Shown here piece after piece: positions 1-18,800 of a DNA stretch of 64,000 nucleotides (its first letter is position 1; the number at the start of each line of letters is the position of its first letter). The position numbers and the translations under genes were made by a program. Below the pieces are notes generated by a model. The model ran no database searches. It saw only the letters and a program-made list of their open reading frames with translations, and was not told where the DNA came from. The stretch spans positions 32,039,076-32,103,075 of the forward strand of contig CM018037.1 in assembly GCA_008638375.1 (NCBI GenBank), given 5' to 3'. The DNA is from Nyssa sinensis (lineage: Eukaryota; Streptophyta; Magnoliopsida; Cornales; Nyssaceae).

Positions 1-1744
1 CCAATTGAACTAAGTTGGACGAGAGATACTTGTAATATAAAAAGAATGAAAATGAATTCTTAGTTACATTATACGTGAAGCTGAGCTAATAGAATCACAA
101 CATTTTTGAAGTCACATTTATATATTGGAGAAGTTGAGTTCCAAAAACAACAGCCTTCACAATATTTATTCCAGTGATGTACGTTATGCTAATAAATTTT
201 CTTAACAATTTTTTTTTTTCATTTTTAAATACAAAATAGTAGATTGTTTTGGAAGACGACTCTCTTCTAACAGTAAGTGGGATTATTTCAACTGATAAGA
301 ATTTATCAAATTTAGGTTTGATCCACTCAGATGCTGGTGTGCTATATGGTGATTTTTAATTTTTTTAACACAACACGAAAATATGAAAGAGAATCAAATA
401 CATTAAATTATTTAGAAACCAAGTAATTTGGGACTCCTCACTCAATAAGATAAAAACTCTACAATTTCAAAATTGAAATATTATTGATAAATTATATAAT
501 AATGATGGAATACATTATATTTATAAGGTTAAGAGATTATCAATCCAAATAGGAATATGCTAATTGCTATTCTTAGACCTATTATAAGTAGCAAATTAAG
601 AAATTTTGAAAATAGAAAAATTCAGAATAAATAAAAATTGGGATTTTTTGAGAAATTAGAAACTAGATAAAAAAAAAAAAGATAGTCGCAAACGAAATCC
701 CATTCCAAATCTCCTAAACAAAGTAATTGTAAATCTAAAACTTACTATAAATGATAAAAAAATCTAATTACATTAAATTAAATGCCTAGACGAAGGAATT
801 TTGCTTAAAACTGAAAAATTGGGTTGTTTGACGAAGCTCCAAGTCTGGTTTGTTTAGCCGTCTCATATCAGAGTATGATGGTTTCAGGTATGAGTATATG
901 AATGTGATTATTTTTACTTAGAAATTGACTTCAATTTATACTGTTTACGTTCTCACTATTTTAAGAAGTTTTCAGCTACTTGTTTTATCATTTTTCAATG
1001 TTCCTTTGTGAAAGCAATGATATAGCTCATGAACTTGTTAGATTTGTCAAATTGCTAGATTCTGTACTGGTGTGACTGAAGGATCCTCCTTCGTTCGATC
1101 TTTGCAGTTAAATTTTCCATTTTTTTTAATAAAATTATCATCACTTTTCTAAAAAAAAAAAGGAATACGAAATAATAGAATCTACTATATAAATGCATGT
1201 GAGACCCAAAGACTGATTGAGAAAACCTAATATACAGAGCATTTTCCTATTTACTTATATAGGACATATATGTGTTCTGTGTTTGCATCTATAATATTTA
1301 GGTTTCAATTGAATTGTATATCATGATGAATTGATAATGTACTTCTATATGATATGGCGTTTTGTTGGGCATTCTAGAATTAAAGGCTTTGAATTAGAAT
1401 TGATGGGACTGAAAGTAAATTAATTTAAACTTTGAGTTAATTTGACTCTAGCTAATTTCAATTAATTTTAATTTCACAATGTCTAACACAAAATATTTGT
1501 GAACTTACAAAAATTGTGATGATGTTTTGATTTGGGTTGAAATAATGGAGTTCTTCAATTAATTATGATGGCCATCTTGACATGGTCCACACCAATCAAA
1601 CTGTCGTGAAAATATTATACATAGATAATAATTTAAGACATCGTTACATTTTTTAAATTTGCATCTCAAATAATAAACATTAATAAAGTATAATTATATT
1701 AATTACATGATATAATATCAATAATATAATGCGATACAATTAAA
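1..1744. other. AT-rich non-coding sequence
   Basis: No coding region can be supported here: there are only short chance frames and no splice-consistent exons. It holds an LTR-like repeat fragment (365-790) and, near 1100-1160, an AATAAA-like stretch followed by a poly-A run that looks like the 3' end of a retroposed sequence. Nothing else recognisable. Confidence 0.6.
365..790 (-). repeat. Dispersed LTR-like repeat fragment
   Basis: Read on the minus strand, this shares its order of motifs with several other places in the window (10548-11035, 18801-19320, 55020-55440, 57868-58260): a CTATAAATAT-like TATA box, then a stretch resembling TTCATTAATAATATT, and an end resembling TTTCGTGTTGTGTTA. 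TATA box, polyadenylation-like AT stretch and a fixed length near 450 bases suggest solo LTRs of one old family. Family membership (possibly Copia) is inference. Confidence 0.45.
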
Positions 1745-1902
1745 AATGAGTAATGATTCATGATACATGTCTTTATATTTATGTGATCTTCATGCATAGG
1801 ATGAGATCTATCATCATGAGTTTCATTAGCGAATCTCATTTCATGTGAATGTATAAGTACCACATGGACATAAACACATGGACATTCAAATATTACTCAT
1901 TA
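1745..1902. mobile_element. Foldback (MITE-like) element
   Basis: The first 50 or so bases, starting AATGAGTAAT, are an imperfect inverted copy of the last 50, ending ATTACTCATT. The size (about 160 bp), lack of coding capacity and AT-richness fit a miniature inverted-repeat element. The superfamily cannot be told from sequence alone. Confidence 0.5.
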
Positions 1903-2009
1903 AAAAAGGGCCATATTGGCAAGATTTAGCTTTCGTACATGTCATATTGAACTTAAATAAAAGTCATTATTGACAAATTTCTCTCAAAATGTGTCAGTGA
2001 TTTTTAGGT

Positions 2010-2690
2010 AAGATTGTAAATAAATCGAGTTAGGTTGAATAGTAAATTGTTCAAGTTTGACTTATTAAGGTAAACTTTAAATTGTAATCAAGTTTGACTT
2101 ATTTATTTCTCAAGTTGATATTAAACAAGTCTCTAATCGAGTCGGTCGTAAACTGAATTTGAGTAATTTGATTTTTTTAAATATATAAATAAACTATCTA
2201 TTAACTTATCGAATCAAATTTGAGTTGAACTCAATAAAATAAGTCTCAAACCATGTTGAAACTTGGAATATTTATCTCACGAGTAGGACTATGAATGAGC
2301 TGAGCTGAGTCAAGTAACAGGTTGCTCAAATTTGGCTTGTTAAAAGTAACAAGTTTCAAATTATGTTCAAGTTTGACTTATTTATGTCTTAAATCGATCT
2401 AGAATGAGTTTCTAATTGAGTCGAATTGAAGAGCTTGATTTTTTAAAATATATTATTAATATCCTTTTTAGCTTATCGAACTAAGTTTAAGAGAAATTTA
2501 ATTAATTAACGAGTTTCAAAATATATTCAAGTTCGACTAACTCATTTCATAAGTCGATTTTGAACAAGCTTTTAATCAAGTTGATTATGAGTCAAGGTAG
2601 AGTAACTTGGTTCATTTAACAAGCCTCGCAAGTCAATTTTGAATGAGTCTTTAAGCAAATTAATTATAAGTCGTGAATAATCTGATTGAT
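2010..2690. repeat. Degenerate dispersed repeat
   Basis: Internally repetitive: variants of GTTCAAGTTTGACTTATTTA recur near 2060, 2100, 2360 and 2520, with intervening TCTTTAATCGAGT-like motifs. The same family appears in the spacers of the protease array (about 40855-41200 and 52190-52510). No coding potential. Confidence 0.45.
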
Positions 2691-2718
2691 TACATAACCT
2701 TATTTTTGGGGATTGCTT

Positions 2719-4140
2719 TCAAACTAACGTAGTACGAAAATATGAAACAAATCAAACACGTTAAATTTTTTAAAAAATAAGCATTTATAATTGACTTCAC
2801 CAACATAATGAAAAAAAGTTAAAGTTACCCGCTTAACCCAAATCACACTTAATGAAAAAGATGTGGCTAATAAATATAGTTGAAATTTTATTTCAAACAG
2901 TCTATTACCAATTAAGTATTTAATAAATCTCTCAAAATATATTAAATGGGGTAAATAAGTTGAACCAAATATAACCGAAGTCTTTCTCTTTAACTGTAAC
3001 CCAACTTGCCAAGTATTTTCATGCTGTAGACAATAATGACTTAGTATTTTTCTTGTTAATTTGGTCATAATTTTAGTTGACGAAGTATACTTTGCATTAA
3101 AGGTTGTGGACCTATCTGTTCAAATTCTATGCATTATTAGTCATACAGGCTTTGCAAGTGTCAATGGATATTTAATGAGAGAAGAATTGAATTATCAGAA
3201 TGCGTTGAAGAAGCTCCAGACAACCTCTTTGTTAGGTCACTTTCCTGGATCCGGATTTCTCCGGTACACCAGAGGTACAATTCATTCCCATCTCATATGA
3301 AGTGGGGTCACAGTGAAATACATCTTTATAGATTTCACTCTCATGTTAGATGAGAGATGAACCGTATTTCTCTGGTGTATTGGAGAGAATTTTAATTCTA
3401 TTTTTTTCATGAATTTTTTAATATGGAGAACCAAAAATGTCTGGGACTAATTTAAATTTGAATATTTATGTGAACCTTATCTAATGTTTAAATTTGAGTG
3501 GCAATAATGTTATGTAAAATGAGTGAATAAGAGTTCTTGAAATAATGAAAACGCAAGAAATTTGAATTAAAATTCCTATATTTTGATTTTGGGTGGTTAA
3601 CAATATTCAAATCATCGAAATCATCACTGTTGGCAATGAGCCATTACTACTTTTGACTAAAATCACTTGTTTATGCTTTTAGTTAAACATAAATATTAGA
3701 CCTTTTTATTTTTATCATTTATGATAAGTTTTGGATTTCACTGGCTTATGATGTTGTATTTTGTTTGGTGCCAAGCTAGTTGGAATGATGCTTGGAGCTC
3801 TGATGCTTTCTGCAATTTCCTTGTTGATGTATCTTGTTATGTATGTCTTGTACATCTTTTTACATCAATAATACTCTCTTTTTTGCTAATAAAAAAAAAA
3901 AAATTTACTTTGCATAGAAAATTTGGATTAAGATGTCATTTATAGCTATCTTTTGTTTTTATTTTATTTAGTTTCCAATTTTGCTAAAATCCCCAATTGA
4001 TTTCTTCTGAAACTCACTATTTCCCAATTTTATTAGGACTATTATAGAAAGTGTATGAGTTGGTAGTTTTTTTTTTTCCGAATTAGTTCTCTTCTAACTC
4101 TATAGTTATGATATAATAGACTCTAGTTAAACAATTTTTA
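2719..4140. other. Non-coding retro-derived debris
   Basis: 2719-2770 resembles the end of the LTR-like family on the minus strand. About 3520-4140 resembles the same family on the plus strand. Inside it, 3721-3902 ends in AATAATACTC followed by a poly-A run at 3891-3902, like a LINE or processed 3' end. Short open frames at 3061 and 3721 show no domain, signal peptide or splice context and are not called as genes. Confidence 0.35.
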
Positions 4141-4640
4141 TGAATAATATACAGATTTTAAACTTAGAGAATTGTCTTTTTGTTAAGTCAGTAATTCTCG
4201 TGTTTAATTCAATTAAAGAATTCGATGTGCTCAATTCTTCTTTGCATTTCGGATTGCATCATAGCACCAGTATTACAATAACACTGGAGTTTTTTTTCTC
4301 CCCAAAAGTTTTGAATGCTTCTTATCATATAATTTCTCTTTTCATGAACTCATGCCACCTCAATTTTGGCGACCAGACTTGTGTTTATGTGAAAGTTCAA
4401 AAGAATAAACTCAAAGAAGGCAAGTAATTAATGAGACACATTTCTTGATTCACCCTGTGGTTTCATCTCGACAGATAGAACATACATATATACATGAGAT
4501 CATTACAAGTTGATATAAACAATATATGGCTGCATTATTATATTATATATTATATTGTATCATACCATATCAAGTCTCAGTAATTTGTAAGCATATCTTG
4601 TAGCTGCATATATAATATTTTAAAATTACATTCATTAAAA

Positions 4641-4832
4641 TCAATGATTCTTCCATGGAAGACATTGGAGCTTAAAGCAAGGCCCTTCCCATGAGCCTCT
4701 GCACTCTCCTCTCGCACCATCACAACACTCGCACACAACTCCAAGAGTAGCAAACACCTTTGAATACCCTATGATCAATCCACAACATCATTGTTTCAAT
4801 ACTCATTTTAACACGAACAATTAATATATCTA

Positions 4833-4919
<87 letters not shown>

Positions 4920-5036
4920 CTTACTTTGTAGATATTGGGGTGTCATGGGCTTGGCTTCAATGTCTCTTGAGCTTTGAGAGATGGCAATAATGATGAATAG
5001 CAAGACAAAGAGCTCAAAACGCTTAGAAATACCCAT
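4641..5036 (-). CDS. Small secreted cysteine-rich peptide
   Basis: Two exons give a 79-residue protein. Exon 1 is 5036-4925 (ATG at 5036; donor GTAAGG) and exon 2 is 4768-4641 (acceptor CATAG, stop TGA at 4643). Phase is 1 across the junction and the total is exactly 240 nt. Residues 1-28 form a signal peptide (basic start, then hydrophobic core VLLFIIIAI). After a short linker the C-terminal third carries six cysteines spaced C-x-CC-x6-C-x7-C-x4-C: the segment starts at VCECCDG, has a central CRGSWEGPC and ends LQCLPWKNH. Six cysteines suggest three disulfides and an apoplastic peptide. The CCDG...CLPW arrangement looks like a plant family of short secreted proteins, but I cannot name it. 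A TATA box lies 50 bases upstream. The intron is only 156 bases, over half of it microsatellite. Confidence 0.72.
4835..4917. repeat. Compound (AT)n(GA)n microsatellite
   Basis: About 32 bases of AT repeats run directly into about 52 bases of GA repeats. It lies inside the single intron of the cysteine-rich peptide gene. On the sense strand the CT run starts within ten bases of the splice donor at 4924, so length changes sit very close to the 5' splice site. Confidence 0.95.
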
Positions 5037-5085
5037 TTTTACTACTAAGACTTGAAGCAGCTTACAAGCAAGAGGACATGAGAGA

Positions 5086-5092
5086 ATTTATA
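5086..5092 (-). promoter_or_regulatory. TATA box of cysteine-rich peptide gene
   Basis: TATAAAT on the minus strand, 50 bases before the ATG at 5036. This would give a short 5' leader of about 20 bases. Confidence 0.5.
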
Positions 5093-5597
5093 GTAAATTA
5101 TTAGTTTTAGAATTGATCAAAGTGTGGCTGTTTCTAGTTGAATGATTTGGTGCTTCTAGAACAAAAAATAACAGACGTCCCACCCGTTTCCTCCTCTAGT
5201 TAAGTTTGAGGTCTCTTTTGGGTGGGGATAGAAGAAGCTCGCAATCAATGTTTGGGCTGACCCTACAGGAGAGAAGGTCGTGGGAAAACGAGAAAGATTC
5301 CTATACTATTTTTGGCTTCTTTTATATGCTTTTATGTTTTGATTTTGATTTGGATTTGGTTTCACATGGAAATATTTGACAATTACTTTATTTATTTTTT
5401 TTTTTTTATGTTAGGATAGTAAAGTAATTTTGTTTTTTCAATAATAATTTTTAAATACACTTTTACCCCTTAAACAAAACTTGAATTTTTAACTTGATAT
5501 ATGGAAAAGTGGAGGATAATTGACATAACAAAAAATGACACCGTTACTGTGATTAGGATACTGTAGACATTTAAGTCATGTATAGTCTTAACTTTTT

Positions 5598-6000
5598 GTT
5601 AGAGAATATAATGATAAAGTTACAACTGATTTTAAACTTAAACTTTTAAATGAGTTGATGATTTTAGATGATATCAAAGTAGATAAAAGATCATAAGTTC
5701 AAATTTTACTGTCATCTTGAAAAATATGAATTGACACGTGTAACTTCAAATTGGCCACACGTGAGGTGCCATATTAGAGCATGTAATAATAAAGTTACAC
5801 CCGATCTAATAACTTAAACTTTTAGATGAGTTGGTAGTTTTCATACTTTTGACAGTAGTATCAAAATCGGCCACACTGTGAAGGTGGCGTATAAGAGAAT
5901 GTAATAATAAAGTTACACCCGATCTAACAACTTAAACTTTTAGATGAATTGGATAGTTTCATACTTTTGACGTAGTGTCAAAATCGGACATCCTGAGCTA
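5598..6000. repeat. Degenerate tandem repeat, about 120-bp unit
   Basis: Near-identical blocks containing GTAATAATAAAGTTACACC start near 5783 and 5901, with a more diverged copy near 5604. Each is followed by AACTTAAACTTTTAGATGA and a GTTTTCATACTTTTGAC-like piece. Tandem units with intervening CACACGTG/CACACTGTG motifs suggest part of a retroelement LTR, but this is not provable here. Confidence 0.55.
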
Positions 6001-6517
6001 TCGACCTTCTACAGATCCTTCAAATCAGTTCGGTAAGATGTCTCTAGCTTAAACTATTCAGGATAACAAAATAGATTATTCAGTTCAATATCAAATGAAT
6101 AGAATCAGAATAGATCATTCAGTTCAATATCAGACACTCTTCTCAGAGTCCAACAAGAAAATTATTATTTCATACTTAGTCGAAATCGTGATTCACTTCC
6201 ATAGGATCTTATGAAAAATGAAAATTATAATACTAAATAAGGGTGATAAGGTGTACACTAAAATCTTAAGTTCAATTTTCTCTTGAGATTCTTTCTATAG
6301 AGTTATCCTCTATTCTCTCTTTGATTTGATTGTCGGATTCGCCATGGCCATCACCGAACGTCCGAACCTCTTCGGTCATCTTTATTATTGCTTGTCTTGC
6401 AAAAATCCTTTGAATCATTCCCAACCGCTGATTTGAGAAACCAATTTCTCACCACAACAGTAATCATTTAATTTACTTTGATAGTCTGCTCTTATAATGA
6501 AAAAAGGTCTAGTGTGA

Positions 6518-6675
6518 AGATACACCTAAAAAATTTCATAATTATATATATTAAAATTTGAGATATAAAATAAATTATGTCATTTAATTGCTATAATATA
6601 AAATATATGTTATATGTCAAATTTTAATATGCATGATTATAAAATTTTTGAATACTTTCTTACAACTGTACTTTT
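6518..6675. mobile_element. Foldback (MITE-like) element
   Basis: Left arm around 6528-6570 (core ATATTAAAATTTGAGATATA) is an imperfect inverted copy of the right arm around 6608-6655 (core TATATGTCAAATTTTAATAT). No coding capacity. Boundaries are approximate to about 10 bases. Confidence 0.5.
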
Positions 6676-6830
6676 GTTCCCCTGAGATGGCGGCTGCTGC
6701 TGCTGCTTTGTTCTGCTAGTTTTTGCCTAGTTTGTTTTGTGTTGTAGTGCTGCTTCTGTTTGGGCATATTCACCCTTGTATGCCTCTTCTTCTGTTAATA
6801 AAATGCTTACAAAAAAGAAAAAAAAAACCC
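6675..6830 (+). repeat. Retroposon 3' end with poly-A tail
   Basis: GC-richer sequence with GCTGCTGCTGCTGC, then TTAATAAAATGC and an A-rich tail at about 6811-6827. This is the usual look of the 3' end of a 5'-truncated plant LINE or a retroposed transcript. Confidence 0.4.
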
Positions 6831-7324
6831 TTTTGGTAAACTAAAGTCATTTTAATAACAACAAAATTATAAATTACATATTCTATGTATTTGTTATTAC
6901 ATTTTTTTGAATAAAAGTGATGGGTATTACAATTAATAAACTCAACAATACAATTATACTATTACATAAAAACACAATCTAAAGCAGACAAACAATCCCT
7001 GACTGGATAAAAATAATGATTACATTTTTCTAATGAAAAGAGTGAGACTTGAATCCATGATCTCTCTATTAAAGAGGACATGATAGATAATAGTCTAATC
7101 CTAGTTGATTCTTTATTGTTATTACTATTTGGCTTTAATTGATTTAGTGTTATAAAGTTTTTAATAATAAACTTATTATTTAATAATTTATTATTGTTTT
7201 TTCATCATCGAAAGTGAGCTAAGAGTGTAAGATTTTTAATTAGTATAACTCATTATATTCTATTGGGTGGAATATTTGATTAATTGATACTAGACACCTA
7301 ATTTTTTTTATATATTCATAAGAA

Positions 7325-8080
7325 GGGTTGGCCAAATGGTAAAGACTTAGAGGATTAAAATCTAGGAAAAATACTAAAAAATACCTGAAAATTTTATAAA
7401 ATTTTCAATCCAAAAAATTCATGATACATTTTTTCTATCTAAAAAGTTCAAAAAAAGAACTTTTAATACAAAAAGGTCAAATTGTTAACTTTCCATCTTA
7501 ACATCGTTAAAAAAATATTACTGATTATACTAAAATAGCCTTTAAGATACATTTTAGAAGAAAAAAATACTAAAAAATATATAAAATAAATTTTTTAATC
7601 CCAAAAATTCATAATATTTTATAAAGTAAAAATTTATTTTTTAAGTATTCTAGATAAATAAAAAATGATATGTTTTTTTTGGGTTAAAGAATTTGTTGTA
7701 TCTATTATTTAGTAATTTTTAAAATACATCTTGAAGGTTATTTTGGTTTAATTAATAATATATTTTAATGGTGTTAAGATGAAAGTTAACAATTGAACTA
7801 TTTTATATTAAATTTTTTTTTTTTGGATCTTTTAGATAGAAAAAATATATTATAGACTTTTTGGATTGCAAAAAATTATTTTAAGAACTTTTTAATATTT
7901 TTTCTAAAATCTAAGGTCTCGAGTTCAGTTCTCTCTTGGGGCCACTGAAGGTTTGCCGGGTTGTTAACTTCACGATTCCAAAATTAGGGCCACTGGAGAT
8001 CTACTCAGTTGCTAACTTCAAGTCCCGGGATTAGTCGAAATGCACACAAACTAACTCAGACACCCAATTATGAATAAAAA
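7325..8080 (+). mobile_element. tRNA-derived SINE split by a MITE
   Basis: The head at 7325-7363 has an A-box-like TTGGCCAAATGGTAAAGAC. After the inserted MITE (7364-7905) the body resumes with a B-box-like GGTCTCGAGTTCAG (about 7915-7928). The tail GATTAGTCGAAATGCACAC ... CACCCAATT is followed by A-rich sequence ending near 8080. Without the insert the element is about 210 bp, a usual SINE length. The tail matches the tail of the SINE piece in intron 2 of the protease genes (26215-26275). Confidence 0.6.
7364..7905. mobile_element. Long-TIR MITE, possibly Mutator-like
   Basis: A 540-bp near-palindrome. The left arm begins AGGAAAAATACTAAAAA and the right arm, reverse-complemented, begins AGAAAAAATATTAAAAA. 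The arms stay alignable for about 200 bases each, including a shared TAACATCGTTA-like core and a TTTCCATCTTAAC piece. The flanks repeat AAAATCT (7357-7363 and 7906-7912), a target-site duplication of 7 to 9 bases. Very long arms plus a TSD of this size fit a Mutator-like MITE; the superfamily is inference. Confidence 0.65.
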
Positions 8081-8710
8081 ATGTCTCCTACATTCTAATA
8101 CTTAAACTTTTTGTATCACCAGTGTTCCATTAATCTTGCCATAATTTCGAGTACATGTGAGTTGTCCCACTTCTCTAGAAAATCTTATAATAAGGCTGAA
8201 TCTTCTCTAGAAAGTCTTATAATATAAGGCTCAATTAAGTGAATGCCAAGAAAAGATTTGATTTTTAACCAATGTGGGACACAAGGATCCCAAATTTCCA
8301 AACAACCCCATCAATGATTTTAATTGTTTTACATTCTAATTTTCATCTAGAAGGAAGAAATTTAAAGAAGAATCTCAAAGATGTCTGCTATCTTTTCATA
8401 CTTTCCGAAAACATGTTTACATGAAATGAATGTAACGTTGCGGTACTGCAACTGATGACAATGGATTAGAGCATCTTCACTGAAAAACCATCCATGGACA
8501 GCCACGTGGTTTCTTCAACTAATGGAACAAAAATGAGAACTAAAGCTTCTGCGTCAAGGGAGAGAGGAAAAGATGCATAGTCAAGGAAAAAGATGGTAGG
8601 CTTCTTTTATGGGGCACCGAAAAGAGGAATGCTGAAATTTACCTCTTAGCTGCTCCTGCTTTTTTCCAACAAGAATTTTCAAGATTCTACAGTGATGGAC
8701 TGTGACTAAA

Positions 8711-8716
<6 letters not shown>

Positions 8717-8748
<32 letters not shown>
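8717..8748. repeat. (TA)n microsatellite
   Basis: About 16 uninterrupted TA units. Confidence 0.95.
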
Positions 8749-8751
<3 letters not shown>

Positions 8752-9657
8752 TTCTTTTGACTTAATAAATTGTACATTGAACGTTTTCACATCCTAATAC
8801 AAATGGTTTGTAGAAAGAATATCTCCATGGTTTGGGATTCCCTGAAAAATTCTGAAGTTGATAGCGATGCCATATAATTTTCTTTAGGAATAATTCAACT
8901 GAATTTTTTCTCTGTTTTTTGATAATTACATAAACATCTTATATATACTCTAAAATTGTTATACTGACCTTTCATTTATTATATTGATAATATATAATTA
9001 TATTTTACCATACAAAATCTGTTAGTGATAATATTATAATTTATATGACTAAAATATTCTTGTATATTATATTACCTCTTCTATTTTTCAGGTCAAAATT
9101 CAGCGGATGCCACTTTTTATTGGAACCAGTTCATACGGAGAGTTGCCTCGATTTTAATTAGACTCCCTGCTAATTGATGATAGGATTGGTCTTCTGAATT
9201 AATCGGCTCGACGAATCGGATACCGAGTTATAAAAAAAAAAACCTTTTCTATTGTTTTAGAGATTACAGGAAAAGTTCTTGTAATTATCAGATATTACGA
9301 AAGAAGTTAATGTAATTATACTTAAAGATAAAATAATACTTTTCGTTAACGTCTGTCTTTTGATAATTCTAACTAAAAAGATGAATAAAATAAAAAAATT
9401 ATAATAATTACCAAATATCACAAAAGAAATAATTGTAATTATTCATTTCCTTTAAAATTTTAACATTTAAATAATTTATCTTTCATTTGGTAATTTCAAA
9501 ATTGATTACATTCTTTGTTTTCTTTGTTGGTATCTTGCACGTGAATAGCGGAAAAATTGTATCTATAACAATCTTATGATAGCAGTCAGCTGGTCAGTCC
9601 ATATGGCCAACTGGCGAATACAGCAAAAGTCTTGACCACCGTTAATCAATGAATCAA

Positions 9658-9926
9658 CAGCGAATTCAGAAATTTTAATTAAGATGAAATCAAAGTTATT
9701 AAAATTTAAGAGAATTCATATTAGTATATTAAAAAATTAGGAGGGTCAAATCCTATTTTGTTTAAATATTCTAACAAAATTAAGAATAAAAAATATAATA
9801 TTAAAATTTTTGAGAGAATCAAATCCTATTTTGTTAAAATATTCTAATAAAATTAGGAATAAAATATACAATATCAAAATTTTTGAGAAAGCTATTTCCC
9901 TATTTGTCTCCCCTGCATCCGCCTTT
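9658..9926 (+). repeat. Dispersed repeat ending in GCATCCGCC
   Basis: Starts AGCGAATTCAGAAATTTT and ends TGTCTCCCCTGCATCCGCC, with internal repeats of AAATCCTATTTTGTT...AAAATATTCTAA. It is the same family as 26501-26763, 36093-36356 and 48886-49150, which sit in intron 1 of genes 2 to 4. Ends are loosely inverted (GCGGATCC against GCATCCGC). Class unknown, non-autonomous. Confidence 0.55.
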
Positions 9927-10547
9927 GCCACCAATCACCATGGCCAAAATAAAATACACATATTGTGATAATGACTATAATTGTATCTATATAACAGTTT
10001 TGAATTATGTTGATGATGCAATGGTGGAGAATCTCCAGCCATTCTTAAAATTTCTTAATTACCATTCTGGTCTATGGGAAACCACATCAAGGTGGTTTAC
10101 ACTTTCTAATCCTAATCCTAATACAATAAAAATTAATAAATATTTATTTAAATTAATCAATTTGAGATAAACTCAAATTTGGATGCTAAAAAATAGTACA
10201 ATGACTCTGAAATAAAATAAATATTTTTGACAAGTACCATAAGTATCCTACATCAATCGGTGGGGGAGTATGTAAACCCATCCTATCCTGCACCGAACCC
10301 AAATTGGGTTTAATCTCATCGCTTGTGTCTGTTCTATCCATTTGTATTCTTTCCATTCCAAACTCATTCCATTAAGAATGGGACGAACCCAACGAGTGAG
10401 ATATTTTGCCATCTCTATATAAGAGTGAACAACCAGTAGCAACCCTACTTTTTAACAACTAAATTAAGATTTACGTTTCATCTTTTTAGAATTGAGTTCA
10501 AGAATCATCCTTACTAGTCAGCTTAGTTTAAGACTGATATAGAACAA

Positions 10548-11035
10548 GTGGCGGAAGAGTTTTGCAACAATGAGAAGGCAAGAAGTTTGATTTTAATTCA
10601 AAGTAATAGTAGATGTTGTTTGATGAGACGGACCAAACTTATCGCCTTATGGCGATGGTTCGAATCTTCTTTTAGGTCAAATTTTATTGTTTAAGCCGTT
10701 AATCTGACATGCTTACTATTTATGAAAAGTTTTAGTTTGTCAATTAGTTTACCTAGGAAATTCGGGTTAGGATGGCATTTGTGACTAGTTTCTTCTTATC
10801 TTATCTAGTTTCTTCTTATCTTATCTAGTATATGAGTTGTGAATTCCTAGTCAAAGTAGTAGTTTTCCAACTCTATAAATATAATATAGAAAACTTTTAT
10901 TATTCAGATTTCATTAATAATATTTAGAGTAAAATTTTAGAAATTTTATTATTTTGTTGAGTTGATTATTCTCCATTTTGTAGATATTAACGTATACGTA
11001 TACGTATCCATTATTCATATTTCTTGCTACATCAA
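10548..11035 (+). mobile_element. Solo LTR-like insertion in unit 1
   Basis: Units A to C pass directly from TAGTTTAGGACCATA to ATGCCATCATG (for example 21455-21495). Here about 500 bases intervene. The insert starts GTGGCGGAAGAG, has CTATAAATATAATATAG near 10876 and TTCATTAATAATATTTAG near 10911, and ends near CTTGCTACATCAAA. Motif order equals the other LTR-like copies. It lies in the 3' flank of gene 1. Confidence 0.5.
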
Positions 11036-11389
11036 AGAGCATATTTCTTTGTTGAAATATATGCCATCATGTCTTTCTCTCTAGTTTGATTTGATTTCAT
11101 CCACTCTAACTGTTAGAAACATCCTCAGAAATCATCTCTTTGTGATGACAACCTACTAACTCGAAGAATGTAATGCACAAAAACTAACGAATAACTTTTT
11201 GAATATTACTTTTCCCTCATTAAAAGTATAAAAGAAAGAAGAAAGAAAGAAAAAAATAAAATCTATGACAAAATATATTTCTTTATTCATTCAAGAATGC
11301 CTCTTGAGGAATATGAGACAATATAATTGAAGAATTCTTCATAGGTCCAAAAAGAAATAGCAATTATTATGCAAACAACATATAGAAAT

Positions 11390-18499
<7,110 letters not shown>

Positions 18500-18548
18500 T
18501 TGAGGGGTACCCCAAAAATGTGTGGAATTTCTGCAGATCAGAATGGGC

Positions 18549-18555
18549 TTTTATA
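18549..18555 (-). promoter_or_regulatory. TATA box of subtilase gene 1
   Basis: TATAAAA on the minus strand, 50 bases before the ATG at 18499, within the block CACTATAAAAGCCCATTC shared by all four genes. Even the broken gene 1 keeps its core promoter. Confidence 0.6.
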
Positions 18556-18800
18556 GTGAAAAAACACGTCTCCCCCTCGTTGAGGTTCTCATATTGGTAT
18601 GTTGTTATGCCGGCCAAGTCCAACAAACAAAACCGTCCCCTGCGCTGACAGCTTCAACAATGTTAGGGGCTTATAAAAATATAGCCCATCGACTTTTTGT
18701 TCAAATATACCATGGCCTTTGACTCTTTTGCTACCGAACCATGTACCATTACAAACACATACTTCCAACTTCTTCTCAGTTCACCACATGTAGAACAATC

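Larger units (their letters stand above)
5093..8787. other. Intergenic, repeat-rich, no gene seen
   Basis: Apart from the repeats listed separately (5598-6000, 6518-6675, 6675-6830, 7325-8080, 8717-8748) I see no exon-like sequence. 8400-8700 is somewhat less AT-rich and contains an ACGTGG G-box core near 8503, but no coding frame could be tied to it. Confidence 0.5.

Noticed and set aside
4140..4427. 95-codon plus-strand frame next to the peptide gene
   Set aside because: No signal peptide, domain or conserved motif. Composition typical of non-coding AT-rich DNA.
5598..6000. CRISPR-like regular repeats
   Set aside because: The repeats are degenerate and about 120 bp long, in a eukaryotic context; no CRISPR array is expected or present.
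10600..10690. Possible tRNA gene (TATGGCGATGGTTCGAATC resembles a B box)
   Set aside because: No cloverleaf could be built around it, and it lies within an LTR-like insertion.
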